DNA of 42,063 nt from Planctomycetota bacterium (GTDB lineage: Bacteria > Planctomycetota > Planctomycetia > Gemmatales > Gemmataceae): assembly GCA_021781415.1 (NCBI GenBank), contig JAJXWW010000143.1:1-42063 (forward strand), written 5' to 3'. Shown here piece by piece: positions 35,794 to 42,063 of this stretch. The position numbers and the translations under genes were made by a program. The notes under the pieces are model-generated. The model saw only the letters and a program-made list of their open reading frames with translations. It did no database searches and was not told the origin of the DNA. How positions within the stretch are numbered: the first letter of the stretch is position 1; every line of letters begins with the position of its first letter.

Positions 35794-36084
35794 TTATTTC
35801 CGGCCTGTGAATGTGTTGTAGTCGTTATGCGTACCAATCCAGTACCAGACATTCGTGTCGCCTTCTACGACGAAGATGGCACGATATTGGGCGCTGACAG
35901 ACACGGCTTTGCTGCTGTCCCTATGCTGGCCCTTCTTGTTGTCTTTAAGGTCGTGGAGATGAAGAGAGGGGTGGCTGGGATTCTTACGAAAAAGACGATA
36001 AGCTGCTCGAGCCAGTTTTTTGACTGACTCAGGCAGCTTACCAAAGAGTTCCTTGAATTTTACTGTTCGGACGTTCTTAGTCAT
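35794..36084 (-). CDS. RelE/ParE-family type II toxin
   Basis: A 96-aa protein of the RelE/ParE fold, probably inhibiting translation or DNA gyrase. Features of the family: VRTVKFKELFGKLPESV at the start, ARAAYRLFRKNPSHPSLHLHDL, YRAIFVVEGDTNVWYWIGTHNDYN near the end (the W-W-I-G-H strand pattern is typical of this subgroup). The ATG overlaps the stop of the upstream partner gene by 8 bases (ATGACTAA), so expression is coupled and the antitoxin is made first. Toxin assignment is firm; the mechanism is not. Confidence 0.82.
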   Translation of the reverse strand: MTKNVRTVKFKELFGKLPESVKKLARAAYRLFRKNPSHPSLHLHDLKDNKKGQHRDSSKAVSVSAQYRAIFVVEGDTNVWYWIGTHNDYNTFTGRK

Positions 36085-36547
36085 CGATTTCTTGCAACTC
36101 GGTTATAGCCCCACGTCGCAGAGCATCAAGCGCCTGCTCTCGCAGGTGTTCCAGGGGTTCACCAGCGAAGAAGTCTTCGTCGGAGGTGAGGATGCCGCGA
36201 ATTTCATCAGCCCACTTTGCCAACTCCTCAGCCCGATCAATTACATATCCTTTCTCAGAGCAATACTTGATTGCCCTCAATAGCCGTTCGATGGCAGGAA
36301 GGAGACGACGGAACAAGTCCATTAGCCGGGCGCGCTCGCCCTCGGCCTCATCGTGGCTAATTTCCTCACGGAAAGCCCGCAACTGGTTCCTTTCGTCGGC
36401 TTGATTAAGACGCTGGAAGACGTGGATGCCAAGGGCTACGGCTTCCTCAGCATCCCAGCTGAGCATGGCGTCTTCGTGGTCGGTCTTCCACACTTCCTGC
36501 TGTTCCAGAAAGAGGTCTAACTCCTTCTCAAGTAAAGCTTTATTCAT
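36077..36547 (-). CDS. Putative antitoxin of the RelE/ParE pair
   Basis: A 156-aa acidic, largely helical protein: LLEKELDLFLEQQEVWKTDHED, a Leu/Glu/Arg-rich middle and the C-terminal part AGEPLEHLREQALDALRRGAITE. It is called an antitoxin only because it lies upstream of, and overlaps, the toxin gene. At 156 aa it is about twice the length of ordinary antitoxins of this class and I recognise no DNA-binding motif. Possible alternatives are a bifunctional antitoxin or an unrelated protein with a neutralising tail. Confidence 0.6.
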   Translation of the reverse strand: MNKALLEKELDLFLEQQEVWKTDHEDAMLSWDAEEAVALGIHVFQRLNQADERNQLRAFREEISHDEAEGERARLMDLFRRLLPAIERLLRAIKYCSEKGYVIDRAEELAKWADEIRGILTSDEDFFAGEPLEHLREQALDALRRGAITELQEIDD

Positions 36548-36918
36548 GATGTGCCGTCCTTTTCGAGTTAACCAACCGCGGGGCGGCCATTCAGCACCGA
36601 TGAAACAAAAAGCAAGCGTTTATCTAGCAGGATAGCTCCTGTTTTGCAAGTGCGGGGACCGGGTTAATTTCCCCTTACGCATTTTAACAGGGTCAGAGGA
36701 CAAAAAGAAGGAGCGTACCCTTTTTCATCGGCATGAGGACACATCGCCTTGACGCTGGGTTCGGATTGTTGCGGGAAAGCAGAGTGGTCGCGTTAAATTC
36801 TACGCACGTGGCTGGAACGGAAGCACATCGCGTGGCTCATCCGCTTGCGGTTGCGCTCCAAAGGTAGGATTGATCGCAAATTGCGCTTGTTGAGTGCGGT
36901 ATACTAGCGTATACTCTC
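36548..36918. other. Intergenic region between the toxin pair and the 323-aa gene
   Basis: About 370 bases. The right end holds a promoter/operator candidate; the left end should carry the promoter of the antitoxin operon. The sequence is less GC-rich than the surroundings. No gene is seen. Confidence 0.5.
36887..36915 (+). promoter_or_regulatory. Promoter with GTATAC-repeat operator
   Basis: TTGTTG (36887-36892) and TATACT (36910-36915) are 17 bases apart. GTATAC occurs twice (36899-36904 and 36909-36914), separated by TAGC; each copy is itself a palindrome, so a dimeric repressor could bind between the -35 and over the -10. It lies about 110 bases before the chosen start of the downstream gene. 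Confidence 0.5.
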
Positions 36919-37026
36919 ATGGGTTCAGATTGCGGGCTGGCGGATTGGCCTCCGCCACGGTCTGGGTCGGATTGGCGTTGCACCTTGCGTCAATCCGACT
37001 CGGACGATCCCGAAAAAAGGTGCAGC

Positions 37027-37998
37027 ATGGATTATCTTCTCTTCGAGCTTGCAGGCTCGCCCCCATATCCAGACTTCGATTCGTGGCGCGAGATCGCGCC
37101 GGAGATGCAAGCGACGCCGCTCGAATGGCTGGCCGCCGTCAACCATGCCGAGGTCGGCATCGACCGCTCAGAGCACGAGTATTTGCTCGCCGCATTTCTG
37201 ACAGATCCGCGTTTTCGGCTGCGCGACTGGCAGCGCGAACGGTCGGAGCGGTCGCGAGTCTACGCGGCGTGGCCGGAACTGGCATTTCTGAATTGCATCG
37301 ACACGCGAGGAACAATCGCGGACCTCATCGAAGCTGCCGAAGATTGTGTCTGGCGGAGAGCGGTCGAACGCGCCTTGCGTAACTTGGGATACAGCATAGG
37401 CGAACGAACGGCGCTTCTCGCTCGCATTTGCGAGGAGTGGAAATTGACGAAATCGGAAAGAGAATTGTTTCTGCTCTTGGATGCGCTCCGCGAAACCAAA
37501 CTCTCCGATGATGCCGACGAGCCATATCCCTACTTCCGGCGCGCCGGCGTCAGCCAATCCCGCATCGTATCGACGTTGTGGTCGGCCAGACTGAAAGACC
37601 TATCGGCAAAAGACCGGACAAAGGCAACGAACAGGTTATACAAGATGCAATCTCGCACGAATGCGAAGATCGCCGCGCATCGCAACGATTTGCGCATCGA
37701 CCGCCCTCGACCTGGTGCGTTGGCTCTTGCGTGGTCGCATCCGCGCCTGCAACGTCCGCCGCGCGAAAAAGCGGTAGCCGAATGCGTTTCCAAGATCCAC
37801 GGAATCTTAGCCCGCGTGCCGTCGGGTTGGCTGCCGTCCCATATCGTGACGCGAACCATCGGCCGCGCCTATCGACCCGCCGAAATAGAAGTCGCAAAGC
37901 AGCGGCTCGGCATCATCTCCACGTCGGAACGCATGGGTTCGGACATCGTCGAAACCTGGCGTTTACCCACCGTTTTCGGCAAAATGTCAGACCGATAA
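37027..37998 (+). CDS. Unknown protein with winged-helix-like C-terminus (island gene)
   Basis: A 323-aa protein; the ATG chosen has AAAGGTG just upstream, while an in-frame ATG at 36919 would overlap the promoter candidate. N-terminal half: a helical region (DYLLFELAGSPPYPDFDSW, MQATPLEWLAAVNHAEVG). The C-terminal third (about 240-320) has a basic linker (RIDRPRPGALALAW) then a helix-turn-helix-like segment GWLPSHIVTRTIGRAYRPA and an AKQRLGI strand plus WRLPTVF, resembling a winged helix. I do not recognise the family. DNA binding is suggested by the fold only. Its own operator-like repeat is consistent with an autoregulated regulator of the element. Confidence 0.6.
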   Translation: MDYLLFELAGSPPYPDFDSWREIAPEMQATPLEWLAAVNHAEVGIDRSEHEYLLAAFLTDPRFRLRDWQRERSERSRVYAAWPELAFLNCIDTRGTIADLIEAAEDCVWRRAVERALRNLGYSIGERTALLARICEEWKLTKSERELFLLLDALRETKLSDDADEPYPYFRRAGVSQSRIVSTLWSARLKDLSAKDRTKATNRLYKMQSRTNAKIAAHRNDLRIDRPRPGALALAWSHPRLQRPPREKAVAECVSKIHGILARVPSGWLPSHIVTRTIGRAYRPAEIEVAKQRLGIISTSERMGSDIVETWRLPTVFGKMSDR

Positions 37999-38042
37999 AA
38001 AAATCATTTCTTAGGGCCGCAACGACTTACGGCGAAAGCGTT

Positions 38043-38080
38043 CCCCCCTGGGGGGCGCGCCGCCGTTAACCTCGGCGGCC
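38043..38080. other. Inverted repeats before the compact operon
   Basis: CCCCCCTGGGGGG and GCCGCCG-TTAACCT-CGGCGGC lie between the 323-aa gene and the operon. They could be a terminator without U-tract, or a regulatory site; the second ends one base before the 38081 ATG. Confidence 0.35.
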
Positions 38081-38344
38081 ATGATAAACACACCGCCAGA
38101 CGGTCCCATTTGGGCCCAGCTACCGACCGCTGCCGACGTGCAATGTCGGCTGACGCACACCGAAGCTCAATCGCGCGCCCTCCGCGACATATGGCCGACC
38201 GAGGAGACGCGCCCCGCCGAGGCCGAAGCGCGGCTACGCGATGCGCGACGCGACATAGTCACACTCCGCATCCTTCTACGCGCGGCACAACATGCCGACA
38301 GCTGGCGACGGCTGGACGCGCAACGGGAGGTGGTCAATGCCTGA
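38081..38344 (+). CDS. Small unknown protein, first gene of the compact operon
   Basis: An 87-aa protein, likely cytosolic, rich in Ala, Arg, Glu and Leu (RPAEAEARLRDARRDIVTL) and predicted to be helical. No ribosome site is evident at the ATG; a small hairpin lies just before it. Its stop overlaps the start of the DUF1580 gene by 8 bases, which is the main reason to accept it as a gene. No family recognised. Confidence 0.5.
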   Translation: MINTPPDGPIWAQLPTAADVQCRLTHTEAQSRALRDIWPTEETRPAEAEARLRDARRDIVTLRILLRAAQHADSWRRLDAQREVVNA

Positions 38345-38675
38345 CCTCGCCGTCATCCCCGAAATTGCCGCCGGGCAGGGCATCACACTATCGCAAGCCG
38401 CCCGCCGCCTGCCATCCAATCGCGGCGGCAGACCAGTTCACATTAGTTGCGTGCTGCGCTGGATCTCTAACGGCGTCCGCCTCGGCGATGGTCGCATCGT
38501 GCGATTGGAGGCGGCGCGCGTGGCCGGTCGCTGGCTGACCAGTGAGGCCGCATTGCAGCGGTTCATCGCCGCACAAAATCCCGGCGCGATCTCCGCCCCC
38601 ACCATACGCACCCCGACCCAACGGCAGCGCGCCTCCGAACGCGCGGCGCGTGAATTGGAGAAAATAGGTATCTGA
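38337..38675 (+). CDS. DUF1580-family small DNA-binding-like protein
   Basis: A 112-aa protein with the planctomycete DUF1580 pattern: GITLSQAARRLPSNRGGRPV, the CVLRWISNGVR segment, VRLEAARVAGRWLTSEAALQRFI. The RGGRPxHxS-xxxRW arrangement looks like a helix-turn-helix of excisionase (MerR/Xis) type, so a regulator or recombination directionality factor for the adjacent integrase is possible (inference). GGGAGG lies 7 bases before the ATG. The start overlaps the upstream gene and its stop overlaps the next gene's ATG by one base. Confidence 0.8.
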   Translation: MPDLAVIPEIAAGQGITLSQAARRLPSNRGGRPVHISCVLRWISNGVRLGDGRIVRLEAARVAGRWLTSEAALQRFIAAQNPGAISAPTIRTPTQRQRASERAARELEKIGI

Positions 38676-39301
38676 TGTCCATGACAGGACCCTACGTTTG
38701 GTCCGGCATGGATGCCCGCCAACAGCAGCAGCTATGGGACGATGCGATCAAATGGTTCGATCGCGCAGCCCAACGAATGAAGGCCGCGCGCCGAGGCGAA
38801 CCGGCACCGCCGCAGCCGGAATGTGTTCCGCCCGCTCCGCCGCCGCAGGTATCGGTATCGCATCGCGAGGCATGCGCCAGCACCGGTCCAGTGCGCGAAC
38901 TGGCCGAACTGGCCGAGGGCCTCGTGGCGCGTGGCGTCCCGGCGTGGTCGGCGCTGATCGACATGATGTTCCGCTTCGATCTCATCCGGCGCGCCGGACG
39001 CGCCGCCCTCAAGGAACCGAAGCTACCGTACTTCGTCGTCTGCGCTGCCTACGGCTTGGACCCGGATCGTTGGAACCCAATCGACGATTGGGGAAAAACG
39101 ACGGCCGACGATGCCCTCGCCGATGGCATCGCCACGGTAGAGCAAGAAGGCATAGAGGCAATGCGCCGCTCCCACCATGTCGCGGGATACCTGTTGCGGA
39201 ACTCAACCAAACCAGTGGCGCGTGCCATCGTAGAAGCTACCGAAAAAATCGTGCGGGACTTCATTGTTGAGTCGTCGAGGGAACAGTTATGTGCGTCCTG
39301 A
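38675..39301 (+). CDS. Unknown 208-aa protein, compact operon
   Basis: The N-terminal part (about 1-70) is Pro/Ala rich and probably disordered, and a helical domain follows (AELAEGLVARGVPAWSALI, then MMFRFDLIRRAG and YFVVCAAYGLDPDRWNPI). Its stop overlaps the next gene's start by 13 bases. I do not recognise a family, and no signal peptide is present. Position among integrase-associated genes suggests a role in replication or control of the element. Confidence 0.65.
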   Translation: MSMTGPYVWSGMDARQQQQLWDDAIKWFDRAAQRMKAARRGEPAPPQPECVPPAPPPQVSVSHREACASTGPVRELAELAEGLVARGVPAWSALIDMMFRFDLIRRAGRAALKEPKLPYFVVCAAYGLDPDRWNPIDDWGKTTADDALADGIATVEQEGIEAMRRSHHVAGYLLRNSTKPVARAIVEATEKIVRDFIVESSREQLCAS

Positions 39302-40365
39302 CCGCTGCCGACCTGGAAATTCTCCGCCGCTACGACGAAAAGTTTGCGGCGATGCCTGCCGACAAACGGGAGAAGATCGAGCGCGCCGTAGGGGCGGCGA
39401 AGCGGCAAGCCGAGGCCCGCAACGCGCCGGACATTTCCGCCCCGGCCCTCATTCCGCCGCTGACGCCGGAACAGGAGGCGGCCGACCTGCACCGCGACCG
39501 GCTGCGATTCCGCATACAGAAACGCATTGAGCGAATGTACCAAAAAACCGCTATTCGGCATCCGAATTGTGGCCGGCGCGGCGCGATCCATCTGCAACGG
39601 CGTCACCAACTCGGCGGCGTCGAGGCGATGCTCTACCGCACGTTATGCGGCCGGCTCGACTGTCCGCATTGCCAACGCCGCCGACTGGCAAAAATCCTCA
39701 AGCGCGCGGCAACGTGCATCCTCGATGCGCACGGCGTGCAGTACCTCCCGCGTACCGCCCCGTTGCACGTCGTCGAAACGACCTGGTCGAAATGGCGCGC
39801 GATCGACAAGCGCGCGCGGCGAGAGCGCGGCGACGGCCTTGGTCGTCTGCGCGTCCGAAGGGATGACGATACCGTTCTGCTGGTTTGCGAGCGGCCGATT
39901 GCCGGGTCGAAACCGATGCCCCCGCACCTCGCCTATGACATCGTCGAGGCTGCAATCGACCGGCTGCATCCCAAAAAACACGCCTACCGCCAACTAGGAA
40001 ACTTCGCCGACAAGCAGAAAACAGAATGGAAGCTGGTCGAGCGAACTGGGGCATTCGTCCGCTTCGACGAAGCGAAAAAATTGCTCGCCGACCTTGGAGA
40101 CAAGGGGCGGCTCTTCAAAACAGCGGAGTTATCTGGCCTCGTCTTCCGGGCCGAATCCGCCGAGGATGCCAACAACCTCGTAGCTCGAATCCTCTCCGGC
40201 GACGATCCAACCGGGGCCGTGTCCAACTATTGCCATAATGCCATCACAAAAACATCTGGGGAAACTTGGACAGCCGACGCCGGACGAACGCCGTTTGAGG
40301 AGGAGCCTGCCATCGATTACCCCGGCACCGTCCAGTGGGAACCGTCGCAGTGGGCCTTAACGTGA
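39289..40365 (+). CDS. Unknown protein with Cys4-type zinc-knuckle
   Basis: A 358-aa basic protein. Cys94 (HPNCGRRG), Cys120 and the pair Cys125-Cys128 (CGRLDCPHCQRRR) form a four-Cys zinc-binding candidate. Zinc ribbons of the CGxxxCPxCxxxR kind also open some phage and plasmid replication initiators, but I do not see HUH or a tyrosine motif, so replication is a hypothesis only. The C-terminal half has an alpha/beta pattern (VRFDEAKKLLADLGDKGRLF). AGGGA precedes the ATG, and the gene overlaps both neighbours (13 bases upstream, 4 bases downstream). Confidence 0.7.
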   Translation: MCVLTAADLEILRRYDEKFAAMPADKREKIERAVGAAKRQAEARNAPDISAPALIPPLTPEQEAADLHRDRLRFRIQKRIERMYQKTAIRHPNCGRRGAIHLQRRHQLGGVEAMLYRTLCGRLDCPHCQRRRLAKILKRAATCILDAHGVQYLPRTAPLHVVETTWSKWRAIDKRARRERGDGLGRLRVRRDDDTVLLVCERPIAGSKPMPPHLAYDIVEAAIDRLHPKKHAYRQLGNFADKQKTEWKLVERTGAFVRFDEAKKLLADLGDKGRLFKTAELSGLVFRAESAEDANNLVARILSGDDPTGAVSNYCHNAITKTSGETWTADAGRTPFEEEPAIDYPGTVQWEPSQWALT

Positions 40366-40607
40366 GCGAAAAGTCAGCAGAAACATGGGTCTTTACCCTT
40401 CGGTTGCCGCCTCACCCCGCGCCCGGCAGGCTTGCCGCACGCATCCTTAAAGCACTTTGGCGAACTTGGCGATGCCGCTGCACGGCGCTGGCCGTCCCGC
40501 GCGAACTCGAGCGCTTGCAAGCCGAGAACGACCGGCTCCGTGCCGAGGTAGAACGCCGCAAAGGCGAAACGTCGCAGAATGACGGAAGAGAGAACCGTTC
40601 TTTATAA
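40362..40607 (+). CDS. Small coiled-coil-like protein, last gene of the compact operon
   Basis: An 81-aa protein starting at GTG within the stop of the previous gene (GTGA overlap). After a beta-like N-terminus (TWVFTLRLPPHPAPGRLAARIL) comes a Cys/Arg stretch and a coiled coil (PRELERLQAENDRLRAEVER). No recognised family. A 4-base overlap supports translation coupled to the upstream gene. Confidence 0.6.
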   Translation: MSEKSAETWVFTLRLPPHPAPGRLAARILKALWRTWRCRCTALAVPRELERLQAENDRLRAEVERRKGETSQNDGRENRSL

Positions 40608-40663
40608 GTGCGGCGTAGCCAACGGCGAAGTCATCGCACCATCCCGAAATCGGAGAATCCATT

Positions 40664-41200
40664 GTGCCCGCAGGACGCCCGACCAAACTGACACCCGAAT
40701 TGATCGAGGAGTTTCGCCGCCATTTTCCCGTAGCACTTTATGCGGGTACCGTGGCGGCATACCTCGGCGTGGGCACAAGAAGTATCTGGCGCTGGCTGCG
40801 GCGGGGGCAGCTCGAGGCGGTACGAATGGAGACCGACGGCAAGGCCAAGTTGAAGCAAAGCGAGGCTCTCTACATCGATTTTTGGCACACCTATAAAAAG
40901 GGCTTGGCCGAAGGGGAGATGTTCGCCATCGGCGTCATCCGCGGCGCTGCCAGCAAACGCCCCGCCGTGACGCGCACGGTCACCAAGAAGGCAGCGGACG
41001 GTACGCAAACCGTGACGGAGGAGACGGAATACTTCCAGCCGCAATGGACGGCGGCGGCGTGGTTGGCCGAGCGCCGGTATCGAACACGCTGGGGGATTGA
41101 TCGGCACGTCTTACGCGAATTGCGCCAGCGTGTCAGAGAGTTGGAAAAAACTTTAGATCGGCTCAGGGCGAAAGCCCAGGAGCCCGATACAGCGACATGA
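40664..41200 (+). CDS. HTH protein resembling phage terminase small subunit
   Basis: A 178-aa protein from GTG, with GGAG 9 bases upstream. The N-terminal GRPTKLTPELIEEFRR, VAAYLGVGTRSIWRWLRRG is a helix-turn-helix like the DNA-recognition domain of small terminase-type proteins; the C-terminal part with AAAWLAERRYRTRWG is typical of these phage-related proteins, in which a WxxAAWxLERR motif recurs. It may bind DNA for packaging or regulate the element. No large terminase is in view. Confidence 0.75.
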   Translation: MPAGRPTKLTPELIEEFRRHFPVALYAGTVAAYLGVGTRSIWRWLRRGQLEAVRMETDGKAKLKQSEALYIDFWHTYKKGLAEGEMFAIGVIRGAASKRPAVTRTVTKKAADGTQTVTEETEYFQPQWTAAAWLAERRYRTRWGIDRHVLRELRQRVRELEKTLDRLRAKAQEPDTAT

Positions 41201-41218
41201 TGGCTCTAGGAAACCCCG

Positions 41219-41242
41219 ATACGTTGCCGTCGGCCAACGTAT
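41219..41242. terminator. Hairpin between convergent genes
   Basis: ATACGTTG and its complement CAACGTAT form an 8-bp stem with an 8-base loop between the terminase-like gene and the leftward zinc-ribbon gene. No strong U-tract follows on either side. Confidence 0.4.
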
Positions 41243-41263
41243 GCTTAATCTCGGAGCGATTGC

Positions 41264-41788
41264 TCACAGCCCCAACAGAATAAAGCCAAGAGTCAATCCG
41301 AAGACCGTTCCGAGTACCGACAAGACAATTCCGACCACGCCGAGAGTCTTATTCTCGGATAAGATCGTTCCGACAATCCCCAGCACAAGGCCGGCGATTC
41401 CGAAAAGCGGTGGGCAAAGCAAAAAGGCGATGCAACCGAAGACAACGGAGAGTATGGAACATACCGAACCGGCACCGGAGTTTGGCTTGGGCCTTCTGCC
41501 AGTTCTACGTTGTGATCTGTTGTCATCGTAATCATCATAGTTGCTGTCGGTTTCGTCAGACTCTCCGCGTGAATGTGGGTTGCGAACAAGACTTATCTCC
41601 GGCTCAGGGGCACCGAGGACCGTTTTATTGGGAGCTGGTAGTGGCTCCCCGAGCACCGTTTTCTTCGGTGTCGGAGGGGGCGGAACCTGTAGACGCTGGC
41701 CACACGATGGACAGGCGAACTTGGTGCCGGAGTCCTCATCGCGGGATTGAAGCGATGCTTTGCAAACCGGACAAGAAAATCGGATCAT
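41264..41788 (-). CDS. Zinc-ribbon membrane protein
   Basis: A 174-aa protein. N-terminal zinc ribbon: CPVC (Cys6, Cys9) and CPSC (Cys26, Cys29). A Pro-rich linker with two KTVLGxP motifs (about 42-60) and an acidic Asp/Tyr stretch follow, then three to four membrane helices (SILSVVFGCIAFLLCPP, GIAGLVLGIVGTILS, VVGIVLSVLGTVFGLTLGFI). Such DUF4190-like proteins with a zinc ribbon are common in planctomycetes and unassigned. GGAG lies 8 bases before the ATG. Probably outside, or at the end of, the island. Confidence 0.78.
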   Translation of the reverse strand: MIRFSCPVCKASLQSRDEDSGTKFACPSCGQRLQVPPPPTPKKTVLGEPLPAPNKTVLGAPEPEISLVRNPHSRGESDETDSNYDDYDDNRSQRRTGRRPKPNSGAGSVCSILSVVFGCIAFLLCPPLFGIAGLVLGIVGTILSENKTLGVVGIVLSVLGTVFGLTLGFILLGL

Positions 41789-42063
41789 GCTACTTTCTCC
41801 GCCAGAGGAGAGCCACCGGGATCCCCCGGGGCACTACCGCAAAACGAATTGCCACGGCCGGCACGGAGGCGAATTCTGAGAAAGGAATCGCCCCACGAAA
41901 GCACCGGTTTCAGTACGTTATTTCCTCCGCGATATTTTAGCTAGTGTCGGTCGGAAATTGGCCTCTTTTTCAGAGTGCTACCTTGTCCTGACATCCAGTG
42001 ACATGCCCTTGTCCATTCGGAATGCCCCTCCGCTCCCAAATTCCGGTCACTCTATCGACCGCA
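41789..42063. other. Right-end stretch
   Basis: I see no convincing gene. It should contain the promoter of the leftward zinc-ribbon gene. I cannot tell whether the segment after about 41940 belongs to another mobile element. Confidence 0.4.

Noticed and set aside
39289..40365. Rolling-circle replication initiator
   Set aside because: A Cys4 zinc candidate is present, but I could not see a HUH pair with a downstream catalytic Tyr, so no Rep name is given.
40579..40896. A 105-aa frame between the coiled-coil and terminase-like genes
   Set aside because: It overlaps both real genes in another frame and its protein is Arg-rich and featureless.
34309..42063. A distal attachment site (attR)
   Set aside because: I looked for TTCGAACCCTGC-like and CCAGGTGTA-like repeats through the rest of the window by eye and found none.

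Overview
The window looks like a chromosomal segment of a GC-rich planctomycete, most likely a Gemmata-type (Gemmataceae) bacterium. This is inferred from lineage-typical families: a DUF1559 prepilin, a TIGR03000 protein, a DUF1580 protein, a very large secretin with TPR-like repeats, a membrane Ser/Thr kinase, HEAT-repeat proteins and Cys-rich secreted proteins. No rRNA or species marker is present.

Region 1 (1-5475): the 3' end of a gene resembling the C-terminal domain of DUF4038-type glycosidases, an orphan cytosolic histidine kinase, a leftward Cys-rich protein followed by a small OB-like protein, a lipoprotein carrying the same OB-like domain, and recJ. Region 2 (5572-12487): a giant secretin (about 1775 aa) with seven recognisable copies of a repeat, divergent from a FolK-SDR fusion of the folate pathway. 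Region 3 (12763-25397): envelope and unknown proteins: a secreted protein, a HEAT-repeat protein, a conserved unknown, a duplicated SurA/PpiC-like protein, a TIGR03000 protein with a Cys-rich tail, a methyltransferase and a 1399-aa AsmA/TamB-like protein. Region 4 (25587-33680): a Wza-like polysaccharide export lipoprotein, a leftward operon (lipoprotein, methyltransferase, GT2 glycosyltransferase), a Ser/Thr kinase, a DUF1559 prepilin, a LolA-like protein and an EamA transporter. Palindromic repeats sit in several intergenic spaces.

Region 5 (34235-about 41200) is accessory DNA. A tRNA-Arg(ACG) is followed at once by a tyrosine integrase, a RelE/ParE-type toxin with an unusually long putative antitoxin, an unknown 323-aa protein behind a GTATAC-repeat promoter, and a tightly overlapping five-gene operon (unknown, DUF1580, unknown, Cys4 protein, coiled-coil protein). 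A terminase-small-subunit-like HTH protein follows. This reads as a tRNA-integrated element, perhaps a phage-satellite-like island. The distal attachment site was not found. The window ends with a zinc-ribbon membrane protein and 275 bases in which I see no gene.

The best candidates for something undescribed are the compact operon in the tRNA-Arg island, the FolK-SDR fusion whose reductase half lacks the catalytic Tyr, and the paired Cys-rich/OB-like genes.
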